A DNA stretch of 48,575 bases from an uncultured Psychroflexus sp. (GTDB lineage Bacteria > Bacteroidota > Bacteroidia > Flavobacteriales > Flavobacteriaceae): the NCBI GenBank assembly GCA_913056525.1, contig CAJXLO010000007.1, positions 1-48,575 of the forward strand. The letters are read 5' to 3'. The translations under genes and the position numbers were made by a program. Positions 40,621 through 48,420 of the stretch are shown here, one piece after another. Position 1 is the first letter of the stretch; the number at the start of each line of letters is the position of its first letter. Below the pieces are notes generated by a model. That model saw only the letters and a list, made by a program, of their open reading frames with translations. It ran no database searches and was not told the DNA's origin.

Positions 40621-42255
40621 ATGGCACTAAGATCACAATCACCAACTCATACAGAAGCCTGGAAAAATCTCAAAAATTGCTTTGATAAGGATAAGGATAC
40701 TTCTATTTTATCTTTTTTCAATATGGAGAAAGACAGAGTAGGATCGCTGTCCATAGAAATGGATAACCTCTATTTTGATTTTTCCAAGAACAGGTTTTCT
40801 CAACAATCCTTTGATCAACTTATAGGGTTGGCCAGAGAACTGAATTTGGATGACGCCATCGATAAATATTTTTCTGGTGATAATATCAATCAAACAGAAG
40901 AAAGAGCGGTTCTCCACACGGCACTTCGGTCTGGTAAGGACGAAGCTAAGGTGAATGATCAATCTATCTACCCTTTAGTAAGAGATACTTTAAACAATAT
41001 CAGGTCTTTTAGTAATGCTATTTACAATGGTGAGAGAACAGGCTATACAGGCAGGGCGATAACTGATGTGGTAAACATTGGTATTGGCGGCTCTGACCTT
41101 GGCCCACAAATGGTCGTAGAATCACTTCAATTCTACAGCCAAAATGTTACCTCACATTTTATTTCAAATGTAGATGGAGATCTAATAGCTTCAAAATTAG
41201 AAAAATTAAACCCGGAAACCACTTTGTTCATCGTTGTCTCTAAATCGTTCACGACCCAGGAAACATTGATGAACGCAAATTCAGCCAGGAACTGGTTCCT
41301 CGAGCATTCAAGTTTAGAACATCTTAAAAAGCATTTTGTTGCAGTTTCCGCTAATAAGGAAAAGGTAAAGGAGTTTGGTATAGAGACTTTCTTTCCTATG
41401 TGGGATTGGGTTGGAGGACGTTTTTCACTTTGGAGCGCGGCCGGTCTGTCCATTTCTTGTGCCATAGGAATGGATAATTACGAGGAATTGCTTACTGGAG
41501 CCTGTAAGGTAGATGAACATTTCAGGACCGCTGAATATTCAAAGAACGTTCCTGTCGTATTAGCACTTATTGGAATTTGGTATAATAATTTCTTTGAAGC
41601 AGAAACAGAGGCCATCATTCCTTATACGCAATATTTACAAAAATTAGCACCTTATTTACAACAGGCCAGTATGGAAAGCAATGGCAAGAGTATAGATCGT
41701 ACAGGTAAAAGAGTAGATTATCAAACAGGAAGTATCGTTTGGGGCGAACCTGGAACAAATGCTCAGCATGCGTTTTTTCAGCTTATGCATCAGGGAACAA
41801 AGCTAATTCCTTCTGATTTCATAGGTTTTACAAAGCCATTGTACAAGAACAAAGCACATCATGATATATTGATGGCCAACTTCTTTGCACAAACGGAAGC
41901 TTTAATGAAAGGCAAAACTCGTGAACAGGCTTACAGGGAGCTTGAAGAGCAGGGTTTTCCGGCCGATAAGATAGAACAGCTTGTCAGTCATAAGGTATTT
42001 GAGGGTGATAACCCTTCTAACACACTGCTTTTTGAGGAATTGACACCTAACACATTAGGTATGCTTATCGCTATTTATGAGCATAAAATATTTGTTCAGG
42101 GAGTGATATGGAACATCTTCAGCTTTGACCAATGGGGCGTTGAACTCGGTAAAGAGCTTGCGAATACGATCTTAAGCGATTTTAAAGGTAAAGGAGCAGC
42201 CCATGACGACTCTACGCAAACCTTGATAAATAGATATATGAATATCAGCTTTTAA
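40621..42255 (+). CDS. pgi: Glucose-6-phosphate isomerase
   Basis: Pgi interconverts glucose-6-phosphate and fructose-6-phosphate. The 544-residue protein is of the long form. Visible signatures are VNIGIGGSDLGPQMV, VVSKSFTTQETL, the phosphate-site GGRFSLWSAAGLS, catalytic Glu in ASMESNGKS, and NAQHAFFQLMHQGT with the catalytic His. It follows the sugar kinase by 11 bp and is probably cotranscribed with it. Its stop codon overlaps that of the convergent ABC-F gene by 4 bp, leaving no intergenic terminator. Confidence 0.97.
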   Translation: MALRSQSPTHTEAWKNLKNCFDKDKDTSILSFFNMEKDRVGSLSIEMDNLYFDFSKNRFSQQSFDQLIGLARELNLDDAIDKYFSGDNINQTEERAVLHTALRSGKDEAKVNDQSIYPLVRDTLNNIRSFSNAIYNGERTGYTGRAITDVVNIGIGGSDLGPQMVVESLQFYSQNVTSHFISNVDGDLIASKLEKLNPETTLFIVVSKSFTTQETLMNANSARNWFLEHSSLEHLKKHFVAVSANKEKVKEFGIETFFPMWDWVGGRFSLWSAAGLSISCAIGMDNYEELLTGACKVDEHFRTAEYSKNVPVVLALIGIWYNNFFEAETEAIIPYTQYLQKLAPYLQQASMESNGKSIDRTGKRVDYQTGSIVWGEPGTNAQHAFFQLMHQGTKLIPSDFIGFTKPLYKNKAHHDILMANFFAQTEALMKGKTREQAYRELEEQGFPADKIEQLVSHKVFEGDNPSNTLLFEELTPNTLGMLIAIYEHKIFVQGVIWNIFSFDQWGVELGKELANTILSDFKGKGAAHDDSTQTLINRYMNISF

Positions 42256-43889
42256 GCAAAGGTCTTTCCATTATACATTTTCTCCCTTTGCCCTTTGATC
42301 TTTTCATCTTGCATATACTCATCAAAAGTGAGGTATCGGTCAATAGCACCATACGGAGTAAGTTCGATCACCCGATTCGCCAGTGTTTGCGCAAATTGAT
42401 GATCATGTGTACTAAAGATCATGTTCCCTTTATATTTTTTTAGGGAATTGTTCAAGGCGGTGATAGATTCAAGGTCAAGATGATTAGTAGGCTCATCAAG
42501 TAAAAGTACGTTTGCTCTTAACATCATCATCCGGCTGAGCATACACCTTATTTTTTCTCCACCTGAAAGCACATTAGCAGATTTGAGGGCTTCATCACCA
42601 CTAAAAAGCATCTTGCCCAGGAATCCACGAATGTTCACTTCCTCTCTTTCTTCTTCCGTTTTAGCCCATTGTCGAAGCCAATCGACCAGGTTGATATCCT
42701 TTTCAAAGAACTTAGAATTATCCAATGGCAGGTAAGCTTGCGAGGTGGTCACTCCCCAATCATATTTCCCAGTATCCGCTTTTTGATTACCGGTAATGAT
42801 CTCATAAAATGCGCTAGTAGCCCTTGAGTCCCTTGAATAAAGAACGATCTTATCACCTTTTGCCATATTTATGGACACGTCCCTGAACAGGGTTTCCCCA
42901 TCCAGGCTGCTACTTAGCTTTTCTGTGTTCAATATTTGATTGCCAGCTTCTCTTTCCCTGTCAAAGATGATGGCCGGATACCTTCTGCTTGAAGGTTTTA
43001 TGGATGACGTGTCTATCTTATCCAGCATTTTTTTCCTTGAAGTGGCCTGTTTTGATTTAGATGCGTTAGCACTAAAACGTTCTATGAACTGTTGGAGCTC
43101 TTTTTTCTTTTCCTCAGCCTTCTTGTTCTGTTGAGCTCTTTGCTTTGCGGCTAATTGAGAGGATTCGTACCAGAAAGTATAGTTGCCAGAGTAATGGGTG
43201 ATCTTCCCGAAATCAATATCGGATATATGGGTACAAACCTCATCCAGAAAGTGCCTGTCGTGAGAAACAACGATAACAAGATGTTCATAATTGGCCAGGA
43301 AGTTTTCAAGCCAACTGATAGTTTCAAAGTCCAGGTCATTCGTAGGCTCATCCATTATAAGTGCATCCGGGTTCCCAAACAATGCCTTGGCTAGTAAAAC
43401 CCGGACCTTTTGTGTTCTATCTAGCTGGTCGAGCGTAGTATAATGAAGTTCCGGTTCTATGTTCAGGTTAGAAAGGAGGGCACCGGCATCACTATCAGCG
43501 TTCCATCCATCCATTTCTTCAAATTCTGCCTGTAGAACGCCAACACGCTCACCATCTCTTTCGTTAAAATCTTCTTTAGCATAGATCTGCTCCATTTCCT
43601 TCTTGATGTTGTACAATTCAGGATTGCCCATCATTACAGTCTCTAAAACCAGTTGATCATCATACATTTGATGGTCTTGTTCTAATACAGACATTCTTTT
43701 GCCCGGCTCAAGATGTACGTGTCCTGATGTTGGTTCTTGCTTACCCGCTAATATTTTAAGGAAGGTAGATTTACCCGCACCATTCGCACCGATGATACCA
43801 TAACAATTTCCTTCTGAGAATGTAGTATTTACATCGTCAAATAGTACTCTTTTACCAAATTGGACAGATAAATTAGAAACTGAGAGCAT
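42252..43889 (-). CDS. ABC-F family ATPase, YbiT-like
   Basis: ABC-F proteins have two ATPase domains and no membrane part; they act on the ribosome or translation. I start at ATG 43889 (545 residues), because the protein then opens at the first strand, MLSVSNLSVQFG; 42 extra residues from an upstream start are not domain-like and cross the promoter box. NBD1 has an intact Walker A, GANGAGKST (34-42), and Walker B MDEPTND, but its signature is LDRTQKVRV instead of LSGGE. The linker (245-300) is basic and Gln/Lys-rich with SANASKSKQATSRKKM. NBD2 has an intact signature LSGGEK (441-446) and Walker B LLDEPTNH, but its Walker A is YSRDSRATS. Only one composite ATP site can therefore be canonical. 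Confidence 0.93.
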   Translation of the reverse strand: MLSVSNLSVQFGKRVLFDDVNTTFSEGNCYGIIGANGAGKSTFLKILAGKQEPTSGHVHLEPGKRMSVLEQDHQMYDDQLVLETVMMGNPELYNIKKEMEQIYAKEDFNERDGERVGVLQAEFEEMDGWNADSDAGALLSNLNIEPELHYTTLDQLDRTQKVRVLLAKALFGNPDALIMDEPTNDLDFETISWLENFLANYEHLVIVVSHDRHFLDEVCTHISDIDFGKITHYSGNYTFWYESSQLAAKQRAQQNKKAEEKKKELQQFIERFSANASKSKQATSRKKMLDKIDTSSIKPSSRRYPAIIFDREREAGNQILNTEKLSSSLDGETLFRDVSINMAKGDKIVLYSRDSRATSAFYEIITGNQKADTGKYDWGVTTSQAYLPLDNSKFFEKDINLVDWLRQWAKTEEEREEVNIRGFLGKMLFSGDEALKSANVLSGGEKIRCMLSRMMMLRANVLLLDEPTNHLDLESITALNNSLKKYKGNMIFSTHDHQFAQTLANRVIELTPYGAIDRYLTFDEYMQDEKIKGQREKMYNGKTFA

Positions 43890-43905
43890 AGGGCAGTATT
43901 TTTTG

Positions 43906-43913
43906 CAAAAATA
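43906..43913 (-). promoter_or_regulatory. TAnnTTTG -7 box of the ABC-F gene
   Basis: TATTTTTG on the minus strand matches the -7 consensus and ends 16 nt before the ATG at 43889. No convincing -33 element is visible. Confidence 0.4.
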
Positions 43914-44025
43914 ATCATATTTATTGATAGTTAGGCTTAAGTATAGATCACAAACTTTATGATAAACAAGCAATTCCGTAGTAGTTTTTAACGGCTGATT
44001 AACAGAAGCTACCAAAGACTACTTC

Positions 44026-44033
44026 TATATTTG
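44026..44033 (+). promoter_or_regulatory. TAnnTTTG -7 box of the thioredoxin-fold lipoprotein gene
   Basis: TATATTTG on the plus strand ends 9 nt before the ATG at 44043. It overlaps the alternative TTG start at 44031, which supports using the ATG. The -33 region is not recognisable. Confidence 0.4.
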
Positions 44034-44042
44034 TCAACGAAT

Positions 44043-45461
44043 ATGAGGTACTTCTCAACTATTATACTCATCTTTATATTTGTCGCTTGTTCAGAAAAAG
44101 ACGATACAGTGACATGCATTTCAGGTTTGATACAGAACCCGACACACGACCATATATTTGTCTCTGAGGGCGGTCAAAGGACAGACACCTTAACAATTCA
44201 GGATGATGGTAGTTTCCATTCCCGAATTGATGTTAACAAACCTAAGTTAATGGTTTTTGAACATCCACCTGATTATCAAACATTCTATGTGACACCTGGT
44301 GATAGTCTATCTTTTAGACTAAATACTTTTGATTTTGACGGCTCGCTTGTTTTTAGCGGAGACTCTTCTGAAGAGAACAATTTTTTAATGGACATGTATC
44401 TGATGAACGAAGCTAACAATGACCTGATACTTTCCTATTACAAGATACCTGCCGATGTCTTCAGTGATAAGACGGATTCTATAAAAGCTAATAGAATAAA
44501 AAAGTTAGAGGAGCTTCACAAAAAGCACCATTTCTCTGAGGATTTCATGGACATCGCTAAAAAGTCCATCAATTATGAATACTACGATATCAGAGAACGT
44601 TATGCCTTCCTCCTTAAGAAGTACTTTCCGAAAAAAGCCAATTCAATGGATGATGGTTTTTTTGAATATAGGAAATCCGTTGATTTTAACGATGCTGAAC
44701 TGATCAGTCACTTTGGTTACCTAAGATTTCTGGACGATCATTTGAAGAATTTATCCATTAAAAATTGTTCAGAAGCTGATAAGCAATCTAAAAAGACTTG
44801 TTTTGATCTTACATCATTCAATAATATCCATAGGAGATTGAAGCTCGTTGATTCTATTTTTAACAATGAAAAGCTAAAAAAGAAGTTCTTAGGGCGATTT
44901 TTTGAACAAGAAATGGTGCATATTTCTACAAAAGAACAACTTAAAAAGGCCACTAAACTATTAGATAACGTTAATATCGGAAAAGATAAAAAGCAAAAAC
45001 TGGAAAGTTTCTTCAATTTTCATAAGAACTTCATCGTAGGAAAAAAAATTGATCAGCTAACATTAAAGAACCATGATAAGGATACAGTAAAAGTAGGTCA
45101 TTTCACAGATAAACCACATACGGCTATTCATGTATGGTCACTTAGTATGCCTATGATGAACAAGAACAGGTTTAAACTTATAAAAAGAATGAGGAAAAAA
45201 CACGATGATATCAATTTCATAGGTATTAACGTTGAACCTGATAATTATAATCTATGGCAGCAGAATGTTACTCAATACGGTCTTACCAGACAGCATGAAC
45301 TTCAAACGGTTAGTTCTCCTAATTATGAGCTATTTAACTATTACCTGAACAGATTCACTCTTATTGATGAAAATGGTAAGGTCATTGCCACTGAAGTACT
45401 TAACACAGATAACGATATAAAAGAATTCATTGTGGATAATACGCAAAAAAAGCCTGAATAA
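44043..45461 (+). CDS. Thioredoxin-fold lipoprotein lacking the CxxC motif
   Basis: The 472-residue protein has a lipoprotein signal with Cys16 (IFVACSEKDD). Residues about 20-110 form a beta domain (SGLIQNPTHDHIFVSE, MVFEHPPDYQTFYVTPGDSLSF) resembling the N-terminal domain of flavobacterial TlpA-like proteins. A long charged helical region follows (about 120-335). The last 130 residues look like a TlpA/thioredoxin fold: HVWSLSMPMMNKNRFKLIKR, INFIGINVEPD, and RFTLIDENGKVIA. At the position of the redox CxxC (usually WCGPC) it reads MPMM, so it cannot be a disulfide oxidoreductase. Function is unknown; a binding or scaffold role at the membrane is possible. The chosen ATG follows a promoter box; a TTG four codons earlier is rejected. 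Confidence 0.8.
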   Translation: MRYFSTIILIFIFVACSEKDDTVTCISGLIQNPTHDHIFVSEGGQRTDTLTIQDDGSFHSRIDVNKPKLMVFEHPPDYQTFYVTPGDSLSFRLNTFDFDGSLVFSGDSSEENNFLMDMYLMNEANNDLILSYYKIPADVFSDKTDSIKANRIKKLEELHKKHHFSEDFMDIAKKSINYEYYDIRERYAFLLKKYFPKKANSMDDGFFEYRKSVDFNDAELISHFGYLRFLDDHLKNLSIKNCSEADKQSKKTCFDLTSFNNIHRRLKLVDSIFNNEKLKKKFLGRFFEQEMVHISTKEQLKKATKLLDNVNIGKDKKQKLESFFNFHKNFIVGKKIDQLTLKNHDKDTVKVGHFTDKPHTAIHVWSLSMPMMNKNRFKLIKRMRKKHDDINFIGINVEPDNYNLWQQNVTQYGLTRQHELQTVSSPNYELFNYYLNRFTLIDENGKVIATEVLNTDNDIKEFIVDNTQKKPE

Positions 45462-45476
45462 AAAATATTCAGGCTT
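45443..45476 (-). terminator. Terminator of the DUF4293 gene, inside the end of the opposing gene
   Basis: AAGCCTGAATA (45450-45460) pairs perfectly with TATTCAGGCTT (45466-45476) around five A. Read on the minus strand, a T-run (complement of the A-run at 45445-45451) follows the stem, so it terminates the minus-strand gene at 45503-45934. On the plus strand no T-run follows. The stop codon of the lipoprotein gene (45459-45461) lies in the hairpin. Confidence 0.75.
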
Positions 45477-45502
45477 AAACACTAATATACTAAGATATAG
45501 GT

Positions 45503-45934
45503 TTAACGAAATCGGTCAGCAGATTTTACAAGTTCATCATCACTTTTAATGGCCTTTTTTGCTAATATGGCAAAAACGATAGATATAAAAGTAATGATCC
45601 ACTCAATACCTTTCTTAGGAAAATTGAATCCTCCAGGTAAACTTAGCAGCCTGTAAACGTAGACACCTATAATGATAATAAAAAAAAGATTTAGCGTGAT
45701 CATGATTTGGCAAAAACGCATCTGTAAACGTCTATTTTTATAATTGAATATCGTAATAATGCTCAGTAGGATCACTAAACCCGCAAGTATCACAAATACA
45801 ATATCAAGGCTAAGTACATCAAGCTTAACAAATCCTTCCTCTATTCTAGAAAAAATGGAATGGTTCAGAAATATGCCAATTCCATTGAACAGGAAAAGAA
45901 GTACGAGATAAATGGTTTGAATGCGCTGAATCAT
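45503..45934 (-). CDS. DUF4293 family four-helix membrane protein
   Basis: The 143-residue protein starts MIQRIQTIYLVLLFLFNGIGIF, which I recognise as the characteristic start of the DUF4293 family of Bacteroidota. Four hydrophobic segments are visible (about 7-25, 43-65, 75-98 and 108-130), with a basic loop YKNRRLQMRFCQ between the second and third. It is an inner membrane protein of unknown function. I use the ATG at 45934, not the TTG three codons earlier. TATTTTTG at 45959-45952 (minus strand) may be its -7 box. It is divergent from rho, where this family is often found in my recollection. Confidence 0.85.
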   Translation of the reverse strand: MIQRIQTIYLVLLFLFNGIGIFLNHSIFSRIEEGFVKLDVLSLDIVFVILAGLVILLSIITIFNYKNRRLQMRFCQIMITLNLFFIIIIGVYVYRLLSLPGGFNFPKKGIEWIITFISIVFAILAKKAIKSDDELVKSADRFR

Positions 45935-46102
45935 ATCACACAAATGGATTGCAAAAATAGCAGATTATTTGTTTTAAGCATAGGGTAAATTAAAATAAAG
46001 TCGTATAATTGCACTAATATCTAATATTAAAGGATTTACTACAAATCATCCTTATCCCAACACTGAGAAATAAATTTTACAATAAATATTCCATAACTAA
46101 AT

Positions 46103-47788
46103 ATGTTAGAAATATCAGACCTCAAAACAAAGCGGTTGCCTGAACTTCAGTATATTGCTAAACAACTAAAGATGAAAAGGATAACTGGTCTAAAAAAAAT
46201 GGACCTCATTTACAATATTCTGGATTATCAAGCCGCCAATCCTGAACAAGCGAAAAAGTTCGTCGCAGACCTCAAAAATGGGTCTAAGGACAATAACAAA
46301 CCTGAAGAACCTAAAAGAAAACGTGGTCGTCCGCCTCTACAAAAAAATGATCAGCAGAAAAGACCAACTAAAAAAAACGTTCATCCTGATCAAAACAAAC
46401 CTCATCGTACAGACAATAAGGATAACGTAGATGCGGGTAAGAACCTAAAAAAAGAACTTCCAGAAGATCGTAAGACTAAGTCTCCTAAACCTAAAGAAAA
46501 TACTGCTCTTAAGGAACAAAATAAGCCTGTACCGAATAAGGAGATACAAAATAAAAAATATAACAAGGACTCAAAGTCCAATGACCAAAACCAAAAGGCT
46601 AAAGAGAACAATAGACCCAAAAGTAATAATCAAAATAATCCTAAAAGCAAATATAGATCTCCGCAGTATGAGTTTGATGCCTTGATACAAAGCGAAGGTG
46701 TTCTTGATATGGTACAGGACGGTTACGGATTCCTGCGTTCTTCAGACTATAATTACTTGAGTTCGCCAGATGACATTTATTTATCCCAATCCCAGATCAA
46801 GTTGTTCGGTCTTAAGACGGGCGATACGGTGCTCGGTGAAATCAGACCACCCAAAGAAGGTGAAAAATATTTCCCACTTATTAAGATCAATAAGATCAAT
46901 GGTCTGGACCCTAAGGTAGTTAGAGACCGTGTTTCTTTTGAACATCTGACGCCGCTTTTCCCTAAAGAGAAATTCGAACTTTCATCACTCAATAGCAACA
47001 TATCCACCAGGATCATCGATCTTTTTTCACCTATCGGTAAAGGTCAACGTGGAATGATCGTCTCTCAGCCTAAGACGGGTAAGACCGTGTTGCTCAAGGA
47101 TATTGCCAATGCTATCTCAGCGAACCATCCGGAAGTTTACCAAATGGTACTTTTAATAGATGAAAGACCTGAGGAAGTAACCGATATGCAAAGGAACGTT
47201 AATGGTGAGGTCATTGCTTCTACATTTGATAAAGAAGCTCATGAACACGTAAGAGTGGCTAATATCGTCATTGAAAAAGCAAAAAGATTAGTGGAAAGCG
47301 GACATGACGTGGTCATACTTTTAGATTCCATCACAAGGCTTGCCAGAGCTTATAATACAGTTCAACCTGCTAGCGGAAAGGTGTTAAGCGGCGGTGTGGA
47401 CGCTAATGCCCTGCACAAACCTAAGCGTTTCTTTGGTGCTGCCAGGAATATAGAAAATGGAGGTTCTTTATCTATTATAGCAACTGCTCTGACCGATACT
47501 GGATCTAAAATGGACGAAGTAATCTTTGAAGAGTTCAAGGGAACCGGTAATATGGAACTGCAGCTTGAAAGGAAGATATCTAATAGAAGGATATATCCAG
47601 CGATCGACCTTAATGCCTCCAGTACCAGGCGTGATGATCTGCTTGCCGATGAGAATACTATTCAGAAAATGTGGATAATGAGAAGGTATTTGGCTGATAT
47701 GAACCCAGTTGAGGCCATAGAGTTCATCACTGATAGGATCAAGAGATCAAATTCAAATGAAGAATTCCTTCTTTCAATGAATGGATGA
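46103..47788 (+). CDS. rho: Transcription termination factor Rho with long disordered insert
   Basis: Rho is the hexameric RNA-dependent ATPase that ends many transcripts. In this 561-residue form the N-terminal helical Rho_N domain (1-55) is followed by a low-complexity insert (about 60-188) rich in Lys, Asn, Gln, Pro and Asp, absent from E. coli Rho. The insert includes KRKRGRPPL (71-79), an AT-hook-like motif. The cold-shock-like RNA-binding domain begins at about 198 ([14 protein letters not shown]). The ATPase core has Walker A PKTGKT (323-328), [15 protein letters not shown] (Walker B and beyond), and [20 protein letters not shown]. Long inserts of this kind are known in Bacteroidota, and in Bacteroides the disordered region drives condensate formation; whether that applies here is inference. 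Confidence 0.97.
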   Translation: MLEISDLKTKRLPELQYIAKQLKMKRITGLKKMDLIYNILDYQAANPEQAKKFVADLKNGSKDNNKPEEPKRKRGRPPLQKNDQQKRPTKKNVHPDQNKPHRTDNKDNVDAGKNLKKELPEDRKTKSPKPKENTALKEQNKPVPNKEIQNKKYNKDSKSNDQNQKAKENNRPKSNNQNNPKSKYRSPQYEFDALIQSEGVLDMVQDGYGFLRSSDYNYLSSPDDIYLSQSQIKLFGLKTGDTVLGEIRPPKEGEKYFPLIKINKINGLDPKVVRDRVSFEHLTPLFPKEKFELSSLNSNISTRIIDLFSPIGKGQRGMIVSQPKTGKTVLLKDIANAISANHPEVYQMVLLIDERPEEVTDMQRNVNGEVIASTFDKEAHEHVRVANIVIEKAKRLVESGHDVVILLDSITRLARAYNTVQPASGKVLSGGVDANALHKPKRFFGAARNIENGGSLSIIATALTDTGSKMDEVIFEEFKGTGNMELQLERKISNRRIYPAIDLNASSTRRDDLLADENTIQKMWIMRRYLADMNPVEAIEFITDRIKRSNSNEEFLLSMNG

Positions 47789-47810
47789 TCTTGTTAATCG
47801 GATAATAACT

Positions 47811-47844
47811 AAAAAAGCCGACTAACTGCTTAGTCGGCTTTTTT
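47811..47844. terminator. Bidirectional terminator between rho and rpsT
   Basis: AAAAAAGCCGACTAA (47811-47825) and its exact complement TTAGTCGGCTTTTTT (47830-47844) form a 15-bp stem with a CTGC loop. A- and T-runs on both sides make it usable for rho (plus strand) and rpsT (minus strand). Confidence 0.92.
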
Positions 47845-47878
47845 AATTTAAAAACAAAACTTAATTATGAAACTAAAC

Positions 47879-48133
47879 TTACTTTAAAGAGTTTTTATGT
47901 CTGGTTAGGCTTGATTTTAACCTGGCTGCCTTATTCGAATGGATGATGTTCCTTTTGGACAATTTATCCACCATCGATAGAATTTCAGGCAGTTTTTTAT
48001 CGGCTTCTTCTTTCTTCTCTATGGTCTTGAAATACTTGATGGCATTTCTTGTTGTTTTATGTTGATAGCGGTTTCTTTCTCTTTTCTGTTTATCGCTTCT
48101 TATTCTTTTAAGGGATGATTTATGGTTTGCCAT
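47879..48133 (-). CDS. rpsT: 30S ribosomal protein S20
   Basis: The 84-residue, strongly basic protein begins MANHKSSLKRIRSDKQKRERN, the classic S20 start, and has the helical hairpin pattern with IHSNKAARLKSSLTRHKNSL at the end. S20 binds 16S rRNA early in 30S assembly. The gene lies 36 bp downstream of a tRNA-Glu gene in the same orientation, with no promoter box between, so it is probably read from the tRNA promoter. It ends at the bidirectional terminator shared with rho. Confidence 0.97.
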   Translation of the reverse strand: MANHKSSLKRIRSDKQKRERNRYQHKTTRNAIKYFKTIEKKEEADKKLPEILSMVDKLSKRNIIHSNKAARLKSSLTRHKNSLK

Positions 48134-48169
48134 TATTTTAGTTTTAAGTTTTGATTTTAAATTAATTCG

Positions 48170-48241
48170 TAGTCCGTAGGGGAATCGAACCCCTGTTACC
48201 AGGATGAAAACCTGGCGTCCTAACCACTAGACGAACGGACC
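48170..48241 (-). tRNA. tRNA-Glu (UUC), copy 2 in transcription order
   Basis: The 72-nt minus-strand cloverleaf opens GGTCCGTTCGTCTAG. The anticodon stem CCAGG/CCTGG encloses loop TTTTCAT, giving anticodon UUC (Glu). The T-arm is AGGGG/CCCCT around TTCGATT. The acceptor stem pairs GGTCCGT with ACGGACT, with one G-U pair. The CCA tail is not encoded. It differs from the second copy only by one T-stem base pair. Confidence 0.95.
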
Positions 48242-48326
48242 ATTGATAACTAAGTAAAGACCAGTGTTAGATAGCAGAAGCAACCTGACATTAGAACGTT
48301 TACTTTGTGTTTAAAGAACATTTTTG

Positions 48327-48398
48327 TAGTCCGTAGGAGAATCGAACTCCTGTTACCAGGATGAAAACCTGGCGTCCTAACCACTAGACGAACGGACC
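48327..48398 (-). tRNA. tRNA-Glu (UUC), copy 1 in transcription order
   Basis: Same cloverleaf and UUC anticodon as the gene at 48170-48241. The only difference I find is in the T-stem, where a G-C pair is replaced by A-T (plus-strand AGGAG/CTCCT at 48335-48339 and 48347-48351). CCA is not encoded. The 85-bp spacer to the next tRNA contains no promoter box, so both copies are likely in one precursor. Confidence 0.95.
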
Positions 48399-48412
48399 AT
48401 TAATTTAGTTTG

Positions 48413-48420
48413 CAAAATTA
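48413..48420 (-). promoter_or_regulatory. TAnnTTTG -7 box of the tRNA-Glu/rpsT unit
   Basis: TAATTTTG on the minus strand ends 14 nt before the mature 5' end of the first tRNA-Glu and matches the -7 consensus exactly. A TTTTTTC stretch about 17 nt further upstream may act as a weak -33 element. I see nothing else in 48421-48575: it is AT-rich with no clear ORF. Confidence 0.5.

Noticed and set aside
43890-44015. 42-residue N-terminal extension of the ABC-F protein
   Set aside because: The extension crosses the -7 box, is not domain-like, and the ABC-F fold starts at the ATG at 43889.
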